Shown: positions 42,295 through 52,747 of the stretch, in pieces
Layout: every line of letters begins with the position of its first letter
How positions within the stretch are numbered: the stretch's first letter is position 1
Source: Thalassia testudinum
Lineage: Eukaryota > Streptophyta > Magnoliopsida > Alismatales > Hydrocharitaceae
Assembly: GCA_037157565.1 (NCBI GenBank)
Contig: JAZHRO010000013.1
Span: 37,080,501 to 37,144,500 of the forward strand
Direction of reading: 5' to 3'
DNA: 64,000 nucleotides
Notes under the pieces: generated by a model
Told to the model about the DNA's origin: nothing
What the model saw: the letters and a program-made list of their open reading frames with translations, nothing else
Databases searched by the model: none
Position numbers and translations under genes: made by a program

Positions 42295-44261
42295 TAAATC
42301 TTACTAATCCCTAACAAATGGAAGACTAAATTATTTATAGAAAGGGTCCTAAGGGACTGATTATTTTATCAAGTGTATGCATATAGATTTTTCTCCTTTT
42401 TATTTTCATCCTATGCTCTAGAAATTTTGACAATCGTGAAAGTGCAGCTATGTAGCTTTTGCAACGGATTCGAGTGAAAAATTGATACACCTCTAAAGCC
42501 TGTACTTGACCCCTAATAAAAATTCTAGCAGGATAAGAGGACTTCTTCCCTTGGGGTATTCAAAATATTTTATGAATTCCACCCTGGCTTTAAGCTTAGG
42601 TAGAGAATCTCTAAGGGGAAAGATTATATATTTGGTGGCTCACTCTCAACTGGTGCTACATAGAGATTAGCACTGCAGCGTCTAGATTCCCAAACTACTA
42701 AGTAACTCAACTCAGAAAAAGACAAGAAAAATTATGTTCTCTTTTGATTCTTTTGTATTCATTCTCCCTTTCTCTTTTTCTTTTTCTTTTCTTTCCTTTC
42801 TTAGAGCTCACAATCTCACCAGATTCACATATATGATCTGTATTTGGTGGTCTCACTTGGCATGAACACTTTAATTGAGTTTCCATAACCCTAACACTAA
42901 GAATTCCTCAGCCAGTATTCGGGCGGTCAGAAACACAAGAAAGGTGGGTTAAGGCCATATTTGGTGGATCTCAAATTTATTTGGTAGTATTGCCTCAATG
43001 AAACTGAACTAAATATTCACTCTTTTTTCTTTGCTTTTTCTTCTTTTTCTAATTTTTTTTTCATCATTTTTTTTTTCAACATATACACAACTAGCACACA
43101 TCCATGAACTTTATTGAGAAGGCATTATTAGGGATTAGTGGTACTCAAGAGACATTAGGTAGCTTATTTGGTGGAAGTGACAACTCATGGCACCGAGAGA
43201 GATGGATAAGATGGTGTATTTCTGACCTTGACATCAATACCCTCGTTCAGCCGAGGATTCCGTAAAGAATGGTCGTAACCATCCACCTTAGCCCTAGTTT
43301 TATGAAAACTCACTCTCCGCATATTTGCCTTATTTGGTGGCTTTCAAAATTTCGTACAAAAATATATACTCAGGAACCAAGAGCGAAAACTATGTCTATT
43401 CTCAGAGTATCATCACCTAATTATCTAAGACTCCGAATTCCTTACACTAATCTTAGAGCACCAATACACTCTACTCTCATCTCACACTATTTGGTGGATT
43501 TTTGGAAGAAAATCTATCTGACTCCTAAAACACTGTCCAAGGGTTCAGGAAAAGAAACACTGCTCCTTCTGGACAGACTAAAGACATTTATCAGCCTTCA
43601 TCGTGAATCCATTGCAAATTCTACGTGTGTGTGAAAAGTTGTACTGGATTCCAGATTACATGAATCAACTAAAGGATAAAATCCCTAATGCATTCTCTTC
43701 ATAAAATAATCTTATTCATGAATGCAATATGTATGTATGCTATAAACAAGTAGTCTCGTATAATTTGTACTTCATAAAAGTTTCCTTTCGAGTTACATTC
43801 AGCTTGACCCTAAATTTAGAACAAGAGGTGAGCAGGTGAGTCGGAAATGGCTGTTGCGGACGATTTCTAGCTCCAATGTGAGCATTGGAGCTGGAGTCGG
43901 TTGTTCTTTTATTTAGAGTCCTAAAGTACGATTTACATGCAACTCCGAGGTTTTCCTAAATGTTGGCATAAAAATTTTTTCAGTTTTTGTTGTATCTACC
44001 CCCCCATGCCTAAGTTCTTGCATGTCCTCATGCATGAATATAAAAGGAAATAAATACAGCAGGGAGAGAATGGGTAGAAATCACTTGTAATTGCTCCTGA
44101 AATTATACATTCAGCATCGGCCAACCTGTTAGTATGCAATATGCAGAAAGAACATATGCTTAAAGGAAAAATATGCTATGTATAAAGAGTGTATGTATAA
44201 GGTGATGGATGAATGTGGGGTAGATGCTGAGTTTAACGCCTCCAATTGGGCGAAAACTCAA
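42295..44261 (-). other. ATH 3' untranslated region
   Basis: Non-coding. It contains a second polypurine-tract-like GGCATGGGGGGGT on the minus strand at 43998-44010, long pyrimidine runs on the plus strand (42766-42802 and 43020-43078, purine runs on the element's own strand) and six copies of ATTTGGTGG between 42630 and 43497. No coding frame matches a known domain. Confidence 0.6.
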
Positions 44262-45367
44262 TCACACTTCCTCAATAAGTTGAATGATCTCGTCAGGTGG
44301 AGGAGGTTCCTGGGCTAAAAATGGCTTGAGGCGCTAGCCATTTACCGTAGATATATACCCAGATTTTGGGTCCCTGATCTGGACCACCCCATTAGGATAT
44401 GGGTGAATCACAACATATGGGCCAGTCCACTTGGACCTAAGCTTCCCTGCAAAAAGTTTTAATCATGAATCGAACAACCAGACTTACTGGTTGGGCATGA
44501 ATGCTTTCCTCCAGATTGGCGATCACGAAAAGCCTTGGTCTTGTCCTTGTATATCAATGCATTCTCATAGGCCTCCCGCCGGATCTCTTCTAATTCGCTA
44601 AGCTGGAGTTTCCGTTCTTGACCTCCTGCATCGAGGTCAAGGTTACATTTTCTCACCGCCCAAAAGGCGTGGTGTGCCAGCTCTACAGGAAGGTGACAGG
44701 CCTTGCCATTTACCTTGTGATATGGTGACATTCCGAGTGGGGCCTTGTATGCGGTCCGATATGCCCAGAGTGCGCCAATTAATTTATCGGACCAGTCCTT
44801 TCTATCTGGTCTAACCGTCTTCTGGAGAATCAGCTTGATCTGACGGTTAGACACTTCAGCCTGCCCATTGGTCTGCAGGTGATATGGGGTGACTATACGG
44901 TGATGTACCCCATATTTCTTTAATAATGACCTGAAATGGGCATGGATGAAGTGGCTTCCCCCGTTGCTAATCAGTGCGCGAGATATTCCGGATCTCGCGA
45001 AGATGTACTGCCATACAAAAGAAATGACGGTCTTATGATCAGCCCGTCTCGCCGTGATGGCCTCGACCCACTTAGATACATAATCGACGACTAATAATAT
45101 GTACTCAAAGCCATGCGAGTTCGGAAAAGGGCCCATAAAATCAATGCACCAGACGTCGAACGCTTCTACAACCATGATGGGCTGGAGTGGCATCATGTCT
45201 CTCCTGGTCATAGAACCGATCGACTGGCATCGTTTGCAGTGTTGGGCGTATTCGTGTGTATCTCTGAAGATGGTTGGCCAGAAAAATCCCAACTGCAAAA
45301 TTTTTGCAGCGGTTTTCCGTCCCGAGAAATGACCACCACAAGCATCATTGTGGCAAGAAGATAACAC
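44262..45367 (-). pseudogene. ATH integrase
   Basis: The main frame is 45367-44459 on the minus strand. The HHCC zinc domain (HNDACGGHF ... CKRCQS) is followed by the core with IDFMGPFP (first Asp), ISNGGSHF, where the expected second catalytic Asp is Asn, and [11 protein letters not shown] (Glu). The C-terminal domain continues past a stop at 44459 with LRSKWTGPYVV and ends near 44262. The enzyme would insert element cDNA into the chromosome; the Asp-to-Asn change should abolish catalysis. A frameshift lies at about 45367. Confidence 0.9.
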
Positions 45368-46135
45368 ACTGGGGATCTCAAAATCTGGGATGCATCTTCG
45401 CGTAATCTAATCTGCTCCAATGCAGAAGAGCAGAGGGTCATCCCAAAGGTAGAATTTGGCTTCTGCAGTGAATTTGAGTTTCTGGTCCTTGGATAGGTTC
45501 GCAGGAATCTTGCCTGTGGCCAGGTAGTTCGCGATATCCGTGTACCAGGGGAACTCAACAGAATCAACTGCCAAAAGAGATTCATCTGAAAATTGCTCAT
45601 GGATAGACAAGGAATAAGGAATGTGTCCTGGGTCCAGTCTGGATAGGTGATCCACCACAACATTCTGCTTTCCGGCTTTGTCGCGGATTTCGATATCAAA
45701 TTCCTGCAATAGAAGGATCCATCTGATGAGCCGTGGTTTGGCATCCTTCTTTGCCAACAAATGCCGGAGGGCGGAGTGGTCAGTGAAGATGATGACTTTG
45801 GACCCTAAAAGGTAAGATCTGAATTTCTCCAACCCGAATACTACTGCTAGCAGTTCTTTTTCGGTGACAGTATAATTGCACTGAGCCTCATTCAACGTCT
45901 TACTAGCATAGTATATGACGAAGGGTTGTTTCTCCCAATGCTGGCCTAAAACAGCACTGACTGCAAAGTCAGAAGCGTCGCACATCATCTCAAAATCAAG
46001 CGACCAGTCAGGTGGTTGGAAAATGGAGGAATCAGATTCCAAGGGGACATCAGCAACAAGGAGATTCGTCAAAGGCCGTGCAATTTTCAAGAAATCGCGT
46101 ATAAATCTCCGATAGAAGCCAACGTGACCCAAGAA
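45368..46135 (-). pseudogene. ATH RNase H and connection
   Basis: The frame 46132-45407 on the minus strand starts in [20 protein letters not shown], then RNase H with [38 protein letters not shown] and [11 protein letters not shown] (the catalytic acidic residues are present), then [22 protein letters not shown] stop at 45407-45409 and a frame change follow before integrase. Confidence 0.9.
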
Positions 46136-47266
46136 TGATCTAATCTGCTTGACCGAGCTAGGTGGCGATAAGTGTGAAATAATCTCAGATTTAGCTCAAT
46201 CGACCTCGAGTCCATCTTTTGAGATCCTGTGTCCTAGTACTATGCCATCGCTCACCATGAAATGACTTTTCTCCTAGGATAGTACTAGGTTTACATTAAT
46301 ACACTGTTTTAGGATCTTGGTGAGGTTATCAAGACAAGATGCGAAATCATCTCCGAAAATAGAGAAGTCATCCATGAATAACTCCACATAATCCTCAATC
46401 ATGTCAGAGAAGATGGCCATCATGCAACGCTGAAATGTCACTGGTGTGTTGCAGAGGCCAAAGGGCATCTGCTTGAAAGCGAATGTTCCAAAGGGGCATG
46501 TGAATGTAGTCTTGTCTTGATCTTCTGGGCTAATCGCTGCTTGATTATACCCAGAGTATCCATCCAGAAAGAAAAAGAAACTGCGTCCGGCTAACCGTTC
46601 CAAGATCTAATCAATGAAAGGCAAAGGAAAGTGATCCTTCTGAGTAGCCGTGTTCAGTTTCCTATAGTCGATGCAAACCCGCCAAGATATCACAGTGCGG
46701 GTCGGGATGGATTCACCCTTATCATTTTTTACTACGATGAGTCTTGCTTTCTTGGGCACTATCTGGATCGGACTCACCCACTGGCTGTCGGAGATTGGGT
46801 ATACAATACCTGCGTCAAGCCATTTGATGATCTCCTTCTTAACAACCTCTAACATATTCGGATTAAGCCGTCTTTGAGGTTGTCTCGAAGGTTTCACTCC
46901 CTCATCCGTGTAAATGTGATGAGTGCAATAGGAGGGGCGAATACCACGGATATCAGCAATACTCCACCCTATAGTAGCCCTATGGTCTCGTAGTGTAGAA
47001 ATAAATTGATGCTCCAGTTCTTGGGTTAAGTGGGTATTAATAATTATTAGGTATGTCTTACTTTCGCCCAAGAACACATACTTAAGTGAGTCAGGTAAGG
47101 GCTTCAATTCAATCACAGGTGAGTCAGAGTCAGAAATGAGAGTGGGAGGAGCAAACTCGAGGGTGGGAATCTGCTGATCCGTATGCACGTGAATTCCTGC
47201 TGATTCGCTTCCTGTGAAATAATCGGTTGTGACTGCGTTAATGGGAAACCCGTTAGCTGTGGTCAC
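46136..47266 (-). pseudogene. ATH reverse transcriptase
   Basis: Two main frames: 47266-46607, holding the N-terminal part with RVCIDYRKLNTATQKDHFPLPFID, and 46603-46274, with DGYSGYNQ, MPFGLCNTPVTFQRCMMAIF and the catalytic box FMDDFSIFGDD (residues 76-86 of that frame). Stops at about 46604, 46274 and 46196 lie where Athila RTs have sense codons. A TAA at about 47272 separates it from the upstream linker. Confidence 0.92.
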
Positions 47267-47995
47267 GTCTTCCTATAACAACAGGGGCAATTCAGTAGTG
47301 TGTGGATCAGGATAGCTGGATTCAGGGGTGCTGTGGTCAGAAGCACACCCTAAATAGTCAGATCCTCGGGGAGATATGTGTAGTGCAGTGGTCTCAGTCC
47401 CGTGTGAATCGAGGTCCAAGAACCCTGATAGTGCAAACGAATGAGACATTGGGTCATCACAAAGGAACCCAATGTTACCACAATATGCCGAATCTTCGTC
47501 TTCACCATCCTCCTCTATGCGATCACATTCAAAACTCTTTACTTCCCTGAATACGTCAAGTCAAAGTGTCTCATTACATAGGGCTATCTCCATACACCCG
47601 GATGCACAAACAATGTTCGCTCAGGCTGTCGCTAGAAATGGGCGACCCAAAATAATTGGTGCACCTCGGAGATTAGGAGGAACTTCCATATCGAGAACGA
47701 AAAAGTCTGCGGGAAAGCAGAACCCGCAAACTTTTATAATCACGTTCCCAACCACCCCCCTCGGTGCTTTTACTGATCTATCAACCAGCTGAATCGTGAC
47801 CGAGGTGGGCTTTAACTCCCCAAGTCGAAATCGATCAAATACGGCAGTGGGAGTTAGGTTGATGGATGAACCCAAATCTAGAAGGGCTCGATCAAATGAG
47901 GAATCCAACAAGAAGCAAGATGTGAGTGTGGTACCAGGGTCTTTCTTTTTCGGCAGCAAGTCAGCTAGAATCACGGCGCTAGCCTCTTTTGACAG
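47267..47995 (-). pseudogene. ATH protease and protease-RT linker
   Basis: The protease part is at 47995-47621 on the minus strand: KKKDPG, the active-site motif ALLDLGSSINLTP, VVGNVIIKV, and IILGRPFLATA before a TGA stop at 47621-47623. In Athila-type proteases the active-site triad is often DLGA/S. The first four codons of the open frame (48007-47996) belong to the inserted Q1 LTR, not to the protease. The rest, to 47267, is linker with stops. Confidence 0.87.
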
Positions 47996-49782
47996 TAATG
48001 TAAACATATTTACACTACTTAAAATGTCTATTTATGCATGTTCTTAAACATAGGATTGCATTTCATGATATAAATATTGCATAACATGCATCATCTCTCA
48101 TTTAGAGTAGTTTGAATAAAATGGAGGTTAATTGTCTCCTTTTATGTGCTTAGACAGGGCAAAAAAATTTTATCGGGGCCTCGGATCAAAGATCCAACCG
48201 TATGGATGTGATCAGGGCGACGATTGGAGTTCAACGACTCTAAGATCGCCCTAATCAGGCATTTGTCGCATCAGATAGAGATCGGGGAACCCTAGAAGAT
48301 CAAGGGCTAGGATGGTGTAAATCCGCACTTCAGATGACAAATCCGACCGCACGGATGAATTTGGATCGACGATCGCAGCCCAATGACACAAAAATCGAGT
48401 CAATCCGACATCCGTGGCACCATCTACAACTTCCAGAAGATGGACGGCCAAGATGGCGCCACGTGGTGCCATCTCAGCCGCCCAAACGGCCGTTGGCATT
48501 TTGTGAAGGCCCCCGCCCGATCACTCTCCGCCGTCAGATGGAGATCCAACGGCTGTGGCCGCCCGGCGCTTAAAACATGCGCTCGACCATCCGCGCCCCG
48601 CAGCGCAGCGGTCGAGCGCGCTTACGCGAGCGCGGGGCGCGGGTTCGAGCTGCGGCGAGGGGATTGGAGGCGCGAGTAATTGAGGCGCGTGGAGCGTCGG
48701 ATGGAGATCGTGCGGTCGCGGGCGCCCGATAGCGCCGACGCGCGATTGGACGCCCCGCATAACGCGAGATCGAACGCGCAGGCGGGCGGGTTGCAGCGGG
48801 CGCGGACGCGTTTTAAGCCGTCCGATCTCGCGATCGGACAGCTGAGACTTCGCGGACGCGCGTAGGCGTTACGCACGCGGGCAGCCGAGCGGGCGCGCGT
48901 GGGCGCGGCGGTGACGGCCACGTCGGGGCTTTAGTGACGGATTTATCCGTCACTAAAGACCCCTTATTTATTATTTTGAAGATGTAATGTCTATTTTGCC
49001 CCCACTCCTTGCAACTATAAAAGGAGACCCCCTCCATACGAAATTTTCATCCCTTCTTTCTCCTCTCTACCCCTCCAAAGCTCAAGAGAAGCTTGTCCCA
49101 CACCCGGGATGCTTCTCGCGAGATAAAGTCCAATTTTCGTTCCCCTTCGGAAGTGGATCCCACGACGACGACGGCGTGCTGCTTCGTTCCCGTTCTTCTG
49201 CTTCATCCTCCTTCGTCCCGCTTTGTTTTCCTTCGTCCAGGCGTCGTCCCGTCCGGCTCGTCCTCCAAGCAACCGTCGAGGAGGATTTCTCTCTCCCTAT
49301 TCTTTTTACCGCTTTCTAGTATAGATTTACTGCTTTCTAGATTAATCTACTCGTCCTCCAAGCAATCGTCGAGGAGGACATTTCTCTCTCCATTCTTTTA
49401 ATGCTTTCTAGAGTAAATTTATAGCTTTCTAGAGTAATTGTTTTATGCTTTCTAGTTGTAATGAACAATCTCTTCAATACAAAAATACCTTGTTTATTCT
49501 ACATCTCATTTTGATTTCTCTGTGTAATATTCTCTTTCTCTCTTACTCTTTCTCTCTCTTCTATTTATTGTAAATAATTAGATGGTTCTAAATTGAATTA
49601 TTCTGTAACAAATAAAAAGAAACGCGTAGTTTTTAAATCAAACGTTTGCCTCCCTGTGTTCGACCCGGAATTTTAATTTCGGTATAAATTTTATTTGTTG
49701 AACACGAATTCCTCGCTTTCGAACTACAATGACAGGTTTTCCAAAACCAAACACGTTAGCGTAGGTTCGTAATCGTTCAACA
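47996..49782 (+). repeat. Q1 5' LTR
   Basis: 1787 bp, starting TAATGTAAAC (TGATG in the other LTR) and ending GTTCAACA. A CpG-dense block at 48540-48930 precedes a strong hairpin at 48929-48958 and a TATA box TATAAAA at 49016-49022, with the likely transcription start about 30 bases further. Small open frames at 48251-49401 are repeated in both LTRs and are not genes. Confidence 0.92.
49016..49022 (+). promoter_or_regulatory. TATA box of Q1 5' LTR
   Basis: CTATAAAAGG context, preceded by CCCCACTCCTTGCAA. It is identical at 54994-55000 and 59378-59384 in the other two Q LTRs, the longest invariant block around the promoter. Confidence 0.8.
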
Positions 49783-49785
49783 TTT

Positions 49786-49803
49786 TGGCGCCGTTGCCGG
49801 GGA
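49786..49803 (+). promoter_or_regulatory. Q1 primer binding site (Asp-tRNA type)
   Basis: TGGCGCCGTTGCCGGGGA, three bases after the LTR end. This is the primer site type usual for Athila/Tat elements, complementary to the 3' end of Asp tRNA. Confidence 0.88.
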
Positions 49804-50953
49804 GGCAACGCTCTTTGATTTCTCTTCGTGTTTTGTAACTTATAAATCATTTACCTCACTTTTCTCCTTTCTTATTGTAATTGCAGGTACTCTTTCAAGA
49901 CAGGCAAAAGCAATAAATCGGAGTAAAGTGCTGTGGAAGGTTTTGTAAGTTACCCCCCACCTCCCACCCATTAGATTTCATTTCATCACATAATAACTCA
50001 AACATCAATCAACCTAGGTGTTTTTATAAACTCTAAGGTTAGATTATTTGTTGTTTGACACCCATACTCACCCCAACCCCCACATTAAGAAAAAAAAAAT
50101 CTCACAGAGGTACACAACCTCATCTGATTTTCAAACTCAACCGGTAATCCAATCTTAGGAGCCGGTACACACATCCAAACACATAATTGAGTAGAAATCA
50201 GATTAGGTAATCATTTGTGTGCCTAATTAAGTGGTGCAACAGGCCAATTGTTTGAGTTGATTGGGCCGCACCACTTCAAATAAAATCAACTCATCAAGTA
50301 GCTGCCAATTAGGTTCAACTCTTAGGGATTTACCAGGCACTCCACATTCTTTTTAAACTTTAAAGGAAAACATCTTCACCTGTGCTTGTAAAACTTGGTG
50401 TGCCAACGAAACTTGATTGATAACACCTAAAGTTGAATCCTAAAAGCTACTAAGCAAGATTTGAATCTTAAAATTCACCACATCAAAAACAATCTTGCTT
50501 GAAAACCACTGGTTGTGCACTCACACACAAATCAATCAATCATTAAGGGCACAACCCATTTAAAGGGCCCATCACATTCCAAAGCACATTCAAACCTAGC
50601 CCTAAATAAAACTAAGTAGACGTTGGCCTTAAGGATTGGACTCGCTCTTCAGAACCCAGAACGAGATTATTTTCGATTAGTCTGTTTCTACTGTTCAATC
50701 TGATGTCTAGCTAGGGGAGCAGAGTCAAACGATCACGGCTGGGGGGTACACTAGGAACCGGAGGCGCAAGCCGAAGGCAGAACCTTCTCCCCAGTCCCTC
50801 CTTCTAACTGGTTGGATTGAACAGACGGAAGTAGATCAAATCGTTCCTTTATCTCAAGACGGGTTTTGAGAGTCTGTACGTCTTTAGGCTAACCTATTTA
50901 AGGACAGGTTTGATTGTTTGTATTGTAGGGCACCTTTCTTCCTCCCATGTATC
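49804..50953 (+). other. Q1 leader (5' untranslated)
   Basis: 1.15 kb without a meaningful ORF. The part from about 50305 on is well conserved in Q2 (60168 on). Just before the ORF a T-rich stretch ends in TTGTATTGTAGGG (TTGTATTGCAGGA in Q2), which looks like a 3' splice site. A spliced leader is possible but unproven. Confidence 0.65.
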
Positions 50954-52747
50954 ATGAATCCTTCCACATATTTCACGCATTCCCGCTCTTTCCCTCATGT
51001 TGTAAATTATCCTCAACATGACGATTATCCCAACTCGTATTGTAATCGACCATCAATTAGTTGGGATAATTCGGATTGGGGATATAATTCCGGACCCCCG
51101 TGTTTAGGGTCTAACCCTGAACACTTTGATTCTGATTTCTATCCTTCTCAGAGTTACATCGATTATAGATCGTCCTCCTTTCATGAACAACCTAATACGA
51201 TCTACAACCAAGAAGGATACACTAATCCTTACCCATCCTCTGATTTCACTGCCTTTAGGTCATCACCATCTTTTGAACAATCTGAAATGACCTATTATCA
51301 GGATGGGTATAACGAATCTCAATTCGTTAATTCCTCTACATTGATGTCAAACCCGCCCAATCCTGAACCAACTCATTTGGTTCAGGTTAATCAGGTTCAA
51401 GATAAGGTTCTGGCTAACTTGAGGAATATCATTCAATCTTTAGAAGTTCAGCCAATACCTTGCATTGAGAGATTGGAGCCCCTAATTGAAATGATTGATG
51501 ATTTAAACAAGTCTTTGTTGGATTGGCTCCAGGATGTTAAGGATAAGAACCCGGGTGAGTTTCTACTTGGGAAATTAGCGAAATTGAGGATGAGATTCGT
51601 GGTTGCTTTGATTCAATCTTGGAATAATTCCCAGGATGAACTCTCTTCAGGAAAGCCAACGACAGAACCCGCTCAGGCACCTGTTGGGGGGGACACGTGT
51701 TACGAAGCTGACCAGATTGAATTAAAACAACCAATTAAGGATGATCTGATTTCTTCACCTGAAATCCCTGAGCCAGGTTACGAGGAAACGTATGTCTCCT
51801 TGGAACGCAAAGTGACAAATGATTTTGGGACATACATTGATACGGATCCTGATGGTGAAGATTCAAGTTGCGAAGTCTCACGCGAGTTTTCAGATCACGA
51901 TTTTTGTGAGACGATTGGGCCTGAGGAATCTAATAGATCATTTGATAGCCCAATAACTGAGGAAACTGATCTTATTAGGGCACACGATACGGATCCAGAA
52001 TCGCATTTTCTGGAGGAATCAATTCAATGCCCTGATTATCAGTTACACCCTGTTGAGCTTATTGATTATTCTAATTCTGAGATAATTAGACCCAAGTCAA
52101 TTTTGATTCTGCCATATCATTTAGACTTGGAGATTCCAGACGGGGTGATGAATATACAAGAGGTCTTGGAATTTGAAACACTTAATGAGGAGGATAGGAG
52201 CGGGGAAGTTCTGATTTGGGAAGTTAATTTTGGAGGAAATGGAAGATTGAGTCGAAGGGTTCCTTTTAAGCTGAAACCATCAAATCAGAACCCTTATGAC
52301 ATTTGTTTCGAGGATGTTCAACTCAAGCACACATTCAACGATTATCCTTTTGAGCTTCAATTTTCTGTAACCCGACTTTTTGGTCTTGGGTTGCATCCTC
52401 AGAAATCGCAGGCCCAATCCCACTTACATTCTGATTTTAGGTTTTGGGTAATTTTTATCCAGAACCTAAGATATTCTCGATTATGGGGTGTGGGTCTGCA
52501 CCACAATCTGGTCCACATCTGTGGACCTCTGCTGACAGGTCAGAGGATTCTTCTGTTCATTCTAATTCTGACCTGCACATGTGAATTCTTCATTTCTTTT
52601 CTTTGTATAGTGTGCCTAGCTGAAGGCACTAAACTCAGCACTTATACAGTTCTTTTTCATTTTCATCTCGGAGCGGACATGACATTCACGCAATTCAGGT
52701 GCTTTCTACGCTTTTCCACTCTGTTTTATGTCTTTTTAATACAATGA
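50954..52747 (+). CDS. Q1 ORF, 597 aa, unknown function
   Basis: I chose the ATG at 50954 because Q2 conserves it (ATGAATCC) while the in-frame upstream codons are not conserved and start from TTG. The protein begins MNPSTYFTHSRS and has a Ser/Tyr/Asn/Pro-rich N-terminal third. A compact, well-conserved segment follows, including VLANLRNIIQSLEV and LLDWLQDVKD ... LLGKLAKLRMRFVVAL (predicted helical), then an acidic middle. The C-terminal roughly 65 residues are very hydrophobic, with a possible membrane segment at residues 532-556. There is no zinc knuckle, aspartic protease, RT or integrase motif. It could be a highly diverged gag, an accessory or env-like protein, or a captured host sequence. 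The frame is intact, unlike its Q2 counterpart. Confidence 0.7.
   Translation: MNPSTYFTHSRSFPHVVNYPQHDDYPNSYCNRPSISWDNSDWGYNSGPPCLGSNPEHFDSDFYPSQSYIDYRSSSFHEQPNTIYNQEGYTNPYPSSDFTAFRSSPSFEQSEMTYYQDGYNESQFVNSSTLMSNPPNPEPTHLVQVNQVQDKVLANLRNIIQSLEVQPIPCIERLEPLIEMIDDLNKSLLDWLQDVKDKNPGEFLLGKLAKLRMRFVVALIQSWNNSQDELSSGKPTTEPAQAPVGGDTCYEADQIELKQPIKDDLISSPEIPEPGYEETYVSLERKVTNDFGTYIDTDPDGEDSSCEVSREFSDHDFCETIGPEESNRSFDSPITEETDLIRAHDTDPESHFLEESIQCPDYQLHPVELIDYSNSEIIRPKSILILPYHLDLEIPDGVMNIQEVLEFETLNEEDRSGEVLIWEVNFGGNGRLSRRVPFKLKPSNQNPYDICFEDVQLKHTFNDYPFELQFSVTRLFGLGLHPQKSQAQSHLHSDFRFWVIFIQNLRYSRLWGVGLHHNLVHICGPLLTGQRILLFILILTCTCEFFISFLCIVCLAEGTKLSTYTVLFHFHLGADMTFTQFRCFLRFSTLFYVFLIQ

Noticed and set aside
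48251..48760. Several frames in the GC-rich LTR block (also 54090-54899)
   Set aside because: They are duplicated because the LTR is duplicated, lie upstream of the TATA box, and are not preserved in the Q2 LTR.
50954..52747. Q1 ORF as an envelope-like gene
   Set aside because: A hydrophobic segment near the C-terminus suggests it, and some Athila elements carry env-like ORFs, but the ORF sits where gag should be and no signal peptide or second membrane segment is clear. Kept as unknown.
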